From Oscillospiraceae bacterium (GTDB lineage Bacteria; Bacillota; Clostridia; Oscillospirales; Ruminococcaceae), in NCBI GenBank assembly GCA_900757485.1, contig CAAEOA010000136.1, positions 1 to 8,611 of the forward strand: 8,611 bases of DNA, given 5' to 3'. The notes beneath the pieces were generated by a model. The model was not told the DNA's origin. It did not search any database and saw only the letters and a list, made by a program, of their open reading frames with translations. Positions 1-5,866 of this stretch are shown here, piece after piece. Position numbers and translations under genes: made by a program. Numbering within the stretch: the first letter of the stretch is position 1; every line of letters begins with the position of its first letter.

Positions 1-432
1 ATAGCCAATGAGAGAATATACATAACTCCGCATATCATCAATCTTCCAAAAAGTCGAGCTGGAAAAACTGAAATAATTAATACGGAAATATCAACAGCAG
101 AAGGGGGAGGAAACCTTTTAAGGTGGTCATGTTTTGGAAAAGACAATAAATATCTATTCTCTATCACCTGGCATACATCTGCAAAACTAACAAGCAAACC
201 AATAAATAATGCACGAGAGCTGGATGCTTTGATTAAAAGTTATAGCGGTAATGACATAACTACCATAATTACGCATGAAAACAAATATTATGTTCTTTTA
301 GGAAGTGTATTATATTGGATGTATGATAATAAATATGTTATCGGTATTACTAACTTTATAGATAAAGGCAATACAGATGAATTAATTTTATTAGCCGAAG
401 ATATTGAATTTGAAGAGCATACGCTAAAATAA
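1..432 (+). CDS. C-terminal part of an uncharacterised protein, possibly DUF4367-like (5' end outside window)
   Basis: The frame is open from the first base to a TAA at 430-432, so this is the last 143 residues of a longer protein. A TTG at 229 could be read as a start, but the open frame continues upstream and no ribosome binding site precedes it. The C-terminus has a short strand-rich pattern, with KYYVLLGSVLYWMYDNKY followed by an acidic helix DELILLAEDIE. This resembles the end of DUF4367 domains (a Trp-bearing strand, a strand such as YVIGI, then an 'ELIxLAE' helix), found in clostridial extracytoplasmic or anti-sigma-like proteins. That family link is a guess from pattern only. The visible part has no membrane segment or catalytic motif. 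The DNA is clearly more AT-rich than the genes downstream, which may indicate an accessory gene. A GC-rich terminator follows 12 bases after the stop. Confidence 0.6.
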   Translation: MANERIYITPHIINLPKSRAGKTEIINTEISTAEGGGNLLRWSCFGKDNKYLFSITWHTSAKLTSKPINNARELDALIKSYSGNDITTIITHENKYYVLLGSVLYWMYDNKYVIGITNFIDKGNTDELILLAEDIEFEEHTLK

Positions 433-444
433 TATTTTCAAAGG

Positions 445-467
445 GGGGCGGCTCTCGCCCCGCTTTT
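445..467 (+). terminator. Intrinsic terminator of the left-edge gene
   Basis: A 6-bp all-GC stem, GGGGCG (445-450) with CGCCCC (456-461) and a 5-base loop GCTCT, is followed by GCTTTT. It begins 12 bases after the stop codon at 432. The stem is short and the T-run only four bases, so it is moderate in strength. Confidence 0.55.
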
Positions 468-554
468 CCCCATTTTAATAATCATAAATAAAATCACTAT
501 TCTCCATATTTTACATCATACTAAAAATGGAACGTATAAATAAGAAAGTTAATG

Positions 555-595
555 AACAAAACCAGCTCCGATTTTTCATCGGAGCCGGTTTTGTT
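555..595. terminator. Bidirectional intrinsic terminator downstream of the cupin gene
   Basis: Arms 555-572 and 578-595 form an 18-bp stem around a 5-base loop (TTTTC). The single non-Watson-Crick position, 564/586, is A-C on the plus strand but a G-U wobble in minus-strand RNA, so the fold is best for minus-strand transcripts. The stem has a GC-rich core and AT-rich outer arms that supply a U-run in both directions. It lies about 77 bases past the cupin stop codon and would also stop read-through from the left-edge gene. Confidence 0.8.
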
Positions 596-671
596 TCATT
601 CAAACGGCATTTCTCTGAGTCTATAAAGATATTTAAGTGAAGAATACCGGATCATAATGGGCTATCATATT

Positions 672-1148
672 TTAGTGATAGTGTCCTTCTGACATTTCGG
701 CAATTTCTTTTGTTTCCTGAATGGTTCCAAACGGGTGCTGCGGCGGCGCGTAAATGGAATATAATTTCAGCGGTGTATTTCCAATGTTAATAATATTATG
801 CCATGTACCAGCCGGAACAACAACAGCATGATCACCGTTAATATTTTGCCGATATGTTAAATTATTTTCTCTGTCACCCATCTTTACAAATCCATGACCG
901 CTTTCCACTCTGATAAACTGGTCTAAGTGCGGGTGCATTTCCAAGCCGATATCTCCCCCAACTCTGATACTCATCAGTGTGACCTGCAAATGTTCTCCTG
1001 TCCACAATGCAAATCGGTAATTTCTATTTGCGTTTGTCACCCGATCGATATTAATAACGAGCGGATATGGACCGAAATCAGTAATGTCCGCCGTGCTTCT
1101 GTTTAAAACATGATCCCTTTTCAGACGGATCAACTCCTTTCCTTTCAT
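672..1148 (-). CDS. Cupin-domain protein
   Basis: A 158-residue single-domain cupin. Motif 1 is at residues 68-85: it has the His-x-His pair (H72, H74), but the usual metal-binding Glu is replaced by DQ (D76, Q77). Motif 2 is at 105-121, with PAGTWHNIIN giving the fourth ligand H117. The following strand (LKLYSIYAPPQHPFGT) is typical of small clostridial cupins related to phosphomannose isomerase-type beta barrels. It is probably a cytoplasmic metal-binding protein, as there is no signal peptide; the substrate cannot be told. The C-terminus ends in HYH. The ATG at 1148 has no good Shine-Dalgarno upstream, although a GGAAAGGAG stretch lies just inside the gene without a well-placed start after it. 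It appears monocistronic, between the hflX terminator upstream and its own terminator at 555-595. Family confidence is high; the biochemical role is unknown. Confidence 0.88.
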   Translation of the reverse strand: MKGKELIRLKRDHVLNRSTADITDFGPYPLVINIDRVTNANRNYRFALWTGEHLQVTLMSIRVGGDIGLEMHPHLDQFIRVESGHGFVKMGDRENNLTYRQNINGDHAVVVPAGTWHNIINIGNTPLKLYSIYAPPQHPFGTIQETKEIAEMSEGHYH

Positions 1149-1175
1149 GGCACAAACTTGATTTCATGCTTCCTG

Positions 1176-1186
1176 ATTATATTATA
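1176..1186 (-). promoter_or_regulatory. Possible -10 region for the cupin gene
   Basis: On the minus strand two overlapping TATAAT hexamers (1181-1186 and 1176-1181) lie just upstream of the cupin ATG. No recognisable -35 hexamer sits 16-18 bases further up. If used, transcription would start about 20 bases before the ATG, giving a short leader with no clear ribosome binding site. Confidence 0.35.
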
Positions 1187-1220
1187 TGAGTTTTGATCCG
1201 CACTGGTGTGTATTCCGCAA

Positions 1221-1270
1221 AAAAACAACAGACTGCATATGCCGTTTATCATATGCAGTCTGTTGTTTTT
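1221..1270 (-). terminator. hflX intrinsic terminator (perfect 21-bp hairpin)
   Basis: Arms 1221-1241 and 1250-1270 are exact reverse complements (21 bp) around an 8-base loop. The stem ends in A5/T5 tracts, so minus-strand RNA finishes the hairpin with a U-run that continues through 1219-1220. It starts 13 bases after the hflX stop codon. It is symmetric enough to work on either strand, and separates hflX from the cupin transcription unit. Confidence 0.88.
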
Positions 1271-1282
1271 CGTTTGATGTCT

Positions 1283-2551
1283 TTACCCGACAATATACTC
1301 TTGTACAGTATGAAACAGCTCAGGGACAATGAGTCCATCCACCGCAATACCTTGTTCGGTAAACTCCTCTGTATAGACTTTTCCGGTATCCCGAATCTGT
1401 GCAACTAAATTCCCCTTATCATAAGGAAATAATAGTTTCCGCCGTTTCAGTTGGCTTGGCAATGTTTCTGCAATTTTTTGAAGCAGCACATTAAATCCGT
1501 AGCCTGTTTTAGCGCTGATAGCTACACTGTTCTCCTCTGCCGGAAAATTCGGATATTCCAATAAGCAATCGCACTTATTAAACACCTTGATCACCGGAAT
1601 ATCGCCACATCCCAATTCTCCCAACAACTGTTCGGTCACTTCAATCTGTTCCATGATGTCATCATTGGAAGCATCGCAAACATGCAAAATCAAATCAGCA
1701 TTGGAAGCCTCTTCTAAAGTGGATTGAAATGCCTCTACTAAATGATGGGGCAATCGCCGAATCAATCCGACGGTATCAATCAGCAAAACAGTACGGTCAT
1801 CCGGCAAAGTCAACGCGCGTGCGGTAGGATCCAGTGTTGCAAAAAGCTTATCCTCTGCCAACACACCGGCATTCGTCAACGCGTTTAACAGCGTAGACTT
1901 TCCTGCGTTAGTATATCCGACAATCGCCACCGAAATAACATTGTCTTTTTTTCGGCGCTGTCTGCGCAAACTGCGTTGTTTTTCCACTTCTGCCAGTTCA
2001 TCTTCTAAAGTCTGGATTCTGCGGCGGATATGCCGTTTGTCCGATTCCAACCTCGTTTCGCCGGGACCTCTGGTTCCGATTCCTCCTCCTAAACGAGACA
2101 GAACCGTTCCCATGCCAGCCAATCGCGGCAGTCTGTATTTTTGCTGTGCCAGTTCCACTTGAAGCCTGCCTTCTTTTGAACGGGCGCGCATCGCAAAAAT
2201 ATCCAGTATTAAGGTCGTTCGGTCTATTGCTCTGATCTGCGTAATTTCTTCAATATTGCGGGTTTGTGTGGCTGTCAGTTCATTGTCAAATATCAGTAAT
2301 TCTGTTTCATTTTCCTTGCAAAACGCAGTAATTTCTTCCAATCTTCCCGAGCCGATACAAGTTGCCTTATCATATGTTTCCCGACGTTGAATCACTTTTG
2401 CCTGTACTTCCGCTTGCGCAGTTTTTGCCAATTCCTCCAGTTCAAGCAGAGATTGATCCGGATCATATTCTCCCAAATCCACACAAATCAATACCGCCTT
2501 GGTCCATTCCTCTTGTTTTATATCATGCATATTATTATCTGAATTTGTCAC
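1283..2551 (-). CDS. hflX: GTPase HflX (ribosome-associated, ribosome-splitting factor)
   Basis: A 422-residue protein with complete HflX architecture. The N-terminal HflX domain (about 17-200) includes the family signature GGGIGTRGPGETRLESD at 155-171 and a basic coiled-coil helix. The G domain has G1 GYTNAGKS (212-219), G2 FATLDPT (237-243), G3 DTVG (259-262), G4 NKCD (325-328) and G5 SAK (346-348), followed by a C-terminal domain to 422. HflX proteins bind stalled 70S ribosomes and split them using GTP; some confer resistance to macrolides and lincosamides. The start is GTG at 2549-2551, with AAAGGAA upstream (12-base spacer after AAGGA); the next Met, residue 8, has no ribosome binding site. 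It is monocistronic, with its own promoter (2646-2675), an 88-base leader containing a tiny ORF, and a strong terminator. No truncation or missing motif is seen. Confidence 0.97.
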   Translation of the reverse strand: MTNSDNNMHDIKQEEWTKAVLICVDLGEYDPDQSLLELEELAKTAQAEVQAKVIQRRETYDKATCIGSGRLEEITAFCKENETELLIFDNELTATQTRNIEEITQIRAIDRTTLILDIFAMRARSKEGRLQVELAQQKYRLPRLAGMGTVLSRLGGGIGTRGPGETRLESDKRHIRRRIQTLEDELAEVEKQRSLRRQRRKKDNVISVAIVGYTNAGKSTLLNALTNAGVLAEDKLFATLDPTARALTLPDDRTVLLIDTVGLIRRLPHHLVEAFQSTLEEASNADLILHVCDASNDDIMEQIEVTEQLLGELGCGDIPVIKVFNKCDCLLEYPNFPAEENSVAISAKTGYGFNVLLQKIAETLPSQLKRRKLLFPYDKGNLVAQIRDTGKVYTEEFTEQGIAVDGLIVPELFHTVQEYIVG

Positions 2552-2596
2552 AGCGACAAATATTCCTTTCGTGTAATGATATGAAAATAAGTTTTT

Positions 2597-2611
2597 TTAG
2601 AACAGGCGCAT
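2597..2611 (-). CDS. Putative hflX leader peptide Met-Arg-Leu-Phe
   Basis: In the hflX leader, a strong GAAAGGGGA ribosome binding site (minus strand, about 2621-2629) is followed after 10 bases by ATG CGC CTG TTC TAA. An in-frame ATG three codons upstream (2618-2620) would give MIEMRLF but lies too close to the Shine-Dalgarno. The ORF ends 45 bases before the hflX GTG. The first three residues, MRL, equal the core of the macrolide-arrest motif of the ErmD leader peptide (MRLR). This supports a regulatory uORF; such a short ORF could also occur by chance, but the good ribosome binding site argues against that. Confidence 0.5.
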   Translation of the reverse strand: MRLF

Positions 2612-2645
2612 TTCTATCATTCCCCTTTCAATCGGCTTTAAATCT

Positions 2646-2675
2646 ATTATATAGGATATACTGAAGTAAAGTCAA
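2646..2675 (-). promoter_or_regulatory. hflX sigma-A promoter
   Basis: On the minus strand, TTGACT (2670-2675) and a perfect TATAAT (2646-2651) are separated by 18 bases. The predicted start of transcription is near 2639, leaving a leader of about 88 bases before the GTG. It lies back to back with the cobO promoter, with 20 bases between the two -35 boxes. Confidence 0.75.
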
Positions 2676-2695
2676 TCATCCAAAAAAATAATCAT

Positions 2696-2724
2696 TTGTA
2701 AAGTACGAAAATTCATGTTATAAT
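2696..2724 (+). promoter_or_regulatory. cobO-rmuC sigma-A promoter with extended -10
   Basis: TTGTAA (2696-2701) and TATAAT (2719-2724) are spaced by 17 bases, and a TG at 2716-2717 makes an extended -10 (TGTTATAAT). The predicted start of transcription is near 2731, about 43 bases before the preferred cobO ATG. No operator or cobalamin riboswitch is visible in this short leader. Confidence 0.8.
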
Positions 2725-2773
2725 AAAAAGCAAAGCGGCGGCGTTAATAACCAAGAAAGGATTGATGATGAAA

Positions 2774-3304
2774 ATGCCTAAGGAGGGCTTGATCCATATT
2801 TATTGCGGAGATGGAAAAGGAAAGACCACCGCAGCAATCGGATTATCCATTCGTGCGTTAGGCAGAGATTATCAAGTCATATTTCTACAATTTCTGAAAT
2901 GGCAGGAAACCGGAGAAATTTCTGCTTTCAAAGCATTCAACAACCTGACGGTTATTCGGGGAGAAAATCTCGTTCACAAATTTACATGGAATATGACAGA
3001 GACGGAAAAAAACGAGCTGATCCAAACGCATAACGAAATGTTCCGCCACGCTGTATCTATGTGTACCTCTGATAAATGCCTGCTTGTTATGGATGAATTG
3101 ATCGGGACTTATGACATGAACCTGATTGATCGGGAAATGGTTCTTACCTATTTGCAGCACAAACCGAAAAATTTAGAAATTGTCATGACCGGCAGAAATC
3201 CGGCAGAGGAATTGTTGGAAATAGCCGATTATGTTTCCGAAATCAAAAAAGTCAAACATCCGATGGACCAAGGGATTGTGGCACGGGAAGGAATCGAAAT
3301 GTAA
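2774..3304 (+). CDS. cobO: Cob(I)yrinic acid a,c-diamide adenosyltransferase (CobO/CobA/BtuR type)
   Basis: Transfers the 5'-deoxyadenosyl group of ATP to the cobalt of reduced corrinoids, giving adenosylcobalamin or its precursors; cytoplasmic. Using the ATG at 2774 the protein has 176 residues, normal for the family. The P-loop GDGKGKTT is at 12-19, FTWN at 70-73 (placed like the Phe and Trp that displace the lower cobalt ligand in Salmonella CobA), a Walker B-like VMDEL at 105-109, TGRNP at 139-143, and the C-terminal signature KHPMDQGIVAREGIE at 161-175. The frame also offers TTG 2762 and ATGs at 2765 and 2768. AAAGGA ends at 2761, and 2774 gives the same 12-13 base spacer as hflX, rmuC and trxB, although 2768 is also possible. 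No other B12 genes are in the window, so it may serve corrinoid salvage. It is probably co-transcribed with rmuC, as no terminator lies in the 78-base gap. Confidence 0.93.
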   Translation: MPKEGLIHIYCGDGKGKTTAAIGLSIRALGRDYQVIFLQFLKWQETGEISAFKAFNNLTVIRGENLVHKFTWNMTETEKNELIQTHNEMFRHAVSMCTSDKCLLVMDELIGTYDMNLIDREMVLTYLQHKPKNLEIVMTGRNPAEELLEIADYVSEIKKVKHPMDQGIVAREGIEM

Positions 3305-3382
3305 GCAAAACAAACTTTTCTGCCTTGCTTTATCCGGCGAAAGCCGACACGGATTGTAAAAAGAAAGGATTATTGATTCATC

Positions 3383-4774
3383 ATGGAATTATACTTGCTG
3401 ATTGCAGTGATTATACTGCTTATCATAAATTTAATTATTTTGCTCATACAGGGAAAATCAAAAAATAATAACGATACCGCGCAGATGATAGCAGAGTTTG
3501 ACCGTCTGAAAAAGGATACCGAAAACAGCCAAAGCAGATTGCGCCAGGAGCTGTCCGAAACCACCCAGAGCTCTGTAAAATCCTTGGGCAGTATTCTTTC
3601 AGACAATCAGCAGCTTGCAGGAGCCGCTCAAAGCAAAAAAATTGAAGAAGTCGGAAAAAATACGGTAGAACGTCTGGACTCAATTCACAACGGCATTTCC
3701 CGTCAGCTCAATCAGATGAGCACCTCCACCGAAGAAAGACTAAAAACATTCTCGATGGAAAATGAAAAAAAATTAGAGAACATCCGCCAAACAGTTGAAA
3801 CGAAGCTCACCTATATTCAGAATGACAACAATCAAAAACTGGACGAAATGCGAAAAATCGTGGATGAGAAGCTGCAAAAAACACTGGAAGAAAGAATGAC
3901 GCAATCCTTCAAGCTGGTCAACGATCGGTTGGAGCAGGTATATAAAGGATTAGGCGAAATGCAGACTCTTGCATCAGGGGTCGGAGATTTGAAAAAGGTA
4001 TTATCCAATGTAAAAACCCGCGGTATTTTGGGCGAAATCCAGCTCGGCGCAATACTGGAAGAAATTCTTGCTCCGGAGCAATATGACGTAAACGTGGTAA
4101 CCAAAAAAGGCAGCAAAAATCCGGTTGAATTTGCCATTAAGCTTCCCACCGAAGATGACAATCACATTTATCTTCCGATTGACTCCAAATTCCCGAGCGA
4201 TGTTTATGCGAATCTGGTAGACGCTTATGAGACAGGCTCTAAGGAGCAGATCGATGAAGCGGTAAAACAATTGAAAACACGGATTCGCGGCTTTGCCAAA
4301 GATATCAGCGAAAAATATATCGATTCTCCCAACACTACCGATTTTGCAATTATGTTTCTTCCTTTTGAAGGATTGTATGCAGAAATTGTCAACCGCGGCC
4401 TAGTGGAGTCTTTACAGCGTGATTTCAAAATCAATGTAGCCGGTCCGAGCACAATGGCGGCATTGCTCAACAGTCTGCAAATGGGCTTCAAAACTTTTGC
4501 GATCCAAAAACGCAGCGGCGAAGTATGGAATGTTCTCGGAGCAGTCAAAACCGAATTTGACAAATTCGGAGAAGTACTTATGGCAACACAGCAGCGCTTG
4601 GAGCAGGCAAATAACGAATTAGATAAGCTGGTCGGCGTCAGAACCCGGCAGATTCAACGAAAACTGAAAAACATTACCGCCCTTAACCAACAGCAGACTG
4701 ATTTGATTTTGCCGTCAACAGAGGACGTATTTTCAGAAGATTCCATTGATGATATGACAGAATCCAACATTTGA
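3383..4774 (+). CDS. rmuC: RmuC family DNA recombination protein
   Basis: A 463-residue protein with typical RmuC layout: an N-terminal membrane helix (about 2-23), a long coiled coil (about 30-200) rich in Glu, Lys, Gln and Asn, then the RmuC domain (about 200-425), a predicted endonuclease-like fold. Conserved blocks visible are VKTRGILGEIQLGAILEEIL (210-229), LPIDSKFPSD (264-273), FLPFEGLYAEIV (325-336) and GPSTMAALLNSLQMGF (354-369). The acidic tail is weakly conserved. In E. coli, rmuC loss raises inversion at short inverted repeats, so it is thought to limit recombination or cut DNA structures; the exact reaction is unsettled. The ATG at 3383 is the only possible start, because an in-frame stop lies three codons upstream; AAAGGA precedes it with a 13-base spacer. 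It follows cobO by 78 bases, probably on the same transcript. Confidence 0.94.
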   Translation: MELYLLIAVIILLIINLIILLIQGKSKNNNDTAQMIAEFDRLKKDTENSQSRLRQELSETTQSSVKSLGSILSDNQQLAGAAQSKKIEEVGKNTVERLDSIHNGISRQLNQMSTSTEERLKTFSMENEKKLENIRQTVETKLTYIQNDNNQKLDEMRKIVDEKLQKTLEERMTQSFKLVNDRLEQVYKGLGEMQTLASGVGDLKKVLSNVKTRGILGEIQLGAILEEILAPEQYDVNVVTKKGSKNPVEFAIKLPTEDDNHIYLPIDSKFPSDVYANLVDAYETGSKEQIDEAVKQLKTRIRGFAKDISEKYIDSPNTTDFAIMFLPFEGLYAEIVNRGLVESLQRDFKINVAGPSTMAALLNSLQMGFKTFAIQKRSGEVWNVLGAVKTEFDKFGEVLMATQQRLEQANNELDKLVGVRTRQIQRKLKNITALNQQQTDLILPSTEDVFSEDSIDDMTESNI

Positions 4775-4799
4775 CAAAAAACGTTTCTGATTGTAAAAT
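4771..4799 (+). promoter_or_regulatory. Near-consensus sigma-A promoter for the TrxB-like gene, overlapping the rmuC stop
   Basis: A perfect TTGACA (4771-4776) contains the rmuC TGA stop (4772-4774). After exactly 17 bases comes TAAAAT (4794-4799), one base from consensus. Predicted transcription starts near 4806, giving a leader of about 90 bases with an AT-rich 7-bp palindrome at 4814-4830 (TAGAAAA/TTTTCTA). No terminator for rmuC is seen before it, so read-through from cobO-rmuC is also likely. Confidence 0.78.
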
Positions 4800-4894
4800 A
4801 TAGAAAGTAAGAATAGAAAAGCTTTTTCTACTTAAAATAAGGACAAACGGTTTTCTGCAAAACAGACGATTTCCCGGAAGGAATGGTAAATACA

Positions 4895-5803
4895 ATGTAT
4901 GATATGATTATTTTGGGCGCCGGCACAGCCGGATTATCAGCCGCAATATACGGTGTGCGTTCTGGATTATCGGTACTTGTAATTGAAAAGAATATACACG
5001 GCGGTCAGATTATCAATACGCCGGATGTCGAAAATTATCCCGGTATTTTAAAAATTTCCGGGTTTGAATTCATCGAAAACCTCTATAATCAGGTAATCTC
5101 GCTTGGTGTTAAAGTTGTATATGAAACCATCAAGGGGCTGGATTTACGGCCTGCTGTCAAAACGGTAGTTACCTCCCAAAAAGACTATCAGGCAAAAACC
5201 GTCATAATCGCCAACGGCGCAAAGCACCGCCACCTGAACTGTCCCGGAGAAGAGAAATTCGCAGGCAAAGGCGTATCCTATTGTGCAACCTGTGACGGCG
5301 CTTTTTTCCGTAATCAGGATGTATGCGTTGTCGGAGGCGGAAATACGGCGTTGCAGGACGCGCTGTATTTAGCCAACAACTGCCGGAAAGTATATTTGAT
5401 TCTCCGCGGCAATGAGTTTCGAGCCAGTAAAGTAAATATCACTGCGGTCAAATCACGCAGCAACATTGAAATTATTTATAACCACACGGTAGAAGAAATT
5501 ACCGGTGACAATGCGGTAAACGGTGTGATTATTCAAAACAACGCTATGTATCATAATCAAAAGCTGGAAGTCAGCGGCGTGTTTGTCGCGATCGGTGCCG
5601 AGCCCCAAAACCAAATGTTCGCCAACATCATACGCTTGGATCAGTCCGGATATATTGTGGCAGGCGAAGATTGCAAAACCAATGTAGCAGGTGTCTTTGC
5701 TGCCGGCGATACCCGCACCAAAAAAGTCAGACAACTCGTAACCGCCGCCGCAGACGGCGCAGTAGCGGCTACCGAAGCGGCGCAATATTGCGCTACAGTA
5801 TAA
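4895..5803 (+). CDS. trxB: Thioredoxin reductase-like FAD/NAD(P)-dependent oxidoreductase
   Basis: A low-molecular-weight thioredoxin reductase-type flavoenzyme of 302 residues, close to the usual length of about 310. It has the FAD Rossmann motif GAGTAG (8-13), the redox-active pair CATC followed by Asp (C130, C133, D134) inside YCATCDGAFF, the second nucleotide-binding motif GGGNTA (147-152) and the C-terminal FAD motif GVFAAGD (266-272) with RQLVTAAADGAVAA. It would pass electrons to thioredoxin or a related disulfide protein in the cytoplasm. The HRRxxxR motif that grips the NADPH phosphate reads LRGNEFR (170-176), with His and one Arg lost, so the electron donor is uncertain. The preferred start is ATG 4895 (12 bases after AAGGA); an in-frame ATG at 4883 abuts the ribosome binding site and would add four residues. 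It has its own promoter and ends before a bidirectional terminator. It may be a paralogue rather than the main TrxB. Confidence 0.88.
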   Translation: MYDMIILGAGTAGLSAAIYGVRSGLSVLVIEKNIHGGQIINTPDVENYPGILKISGFEFIENLYNQVISLGVKVVYETIKGLDLRPAVKTVVTSQKDYQAKTVIIANGAKHRHLNCPGEEKFAGKGVSYCATCDGAFFRNQDVCVVGGGNTALQDALYLANNCRKVYLILRGNEFRASKVNITAVKSRSNIEIIYNHTVEEITGDNAVNGVIIQNNAMYHNQKLEVSGVFVAIGAEPQNQMFANIIRLDQSGYIVAGEDCKTNVAGVFAAGDTRTKKVRQLVTAAADGAVAATEAAQYCATV

Positions 5804-5818
5804 AACCAGCCCAACAAT

Positions 5819-5850
5819 AAACGGGATACAGCAAAAGCTGCATCTCGTTT
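5819..5850. terminator. Bidirectional terminator between the TrxB-like gene and mutY
   Basis: Arms 5819-5832 and 5837-5850 pair around an AAAA loop, with two imperfect positions (5828/5841 and 5824/5845), each a G-U wobble on one strand and a mismatch on the other. Plus-strand RNA ends in UUUUU (5848-5852), and minus-strand RNA in a U-rich run. It serves the convergent genes ending at 5803 (plus) and 5867 (minus). Confidence 0.8.
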
Positions 5851-5866
5851 TTATATGTGCAAACAT

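Noticed and set aside
229..432. A complete 67-residue gene starting at TTG 229
   Set aside because: The frame stays open back to base 1 and no ribosome binding site precedes the TTG, so it is the tail of a longer gene.
1149..1167. uORF from the ATG at 1165-1167 ahead of the cupin gene
   Set aside because: Its AGGAAG site is one base from the ATG, and the frame simply overlaps the cupin gene; there is no leader-peptide logic.
1193..1408. Plus-strand 71-codon ORF
   Set aside because: It crosses the hflX terminator hairpin and then runs antisense to the hflX C-terminus, with no family match.
2704..2773. Cobalamin riboswitch before cobO
   Set aside because: The leader is only about 43 bases from the predicted start of transcription, far too short for a B12 riboswitch, and no B12-box was seen.
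3335..3346. CGGC-GAAA-GCCG hairpin between cobO and rmuC as a terminator
   Set aside because: The stem is only four base pairs and no T-run follows, so it is unlikely to stop transcription.
3383..4774. Long antisense ORFs within rmuC (for example 3832-4161 and 4225-4563)
   Set aside because: They are shadows of the conserved rmuC reading frame, without ribosome binding sites or domains.
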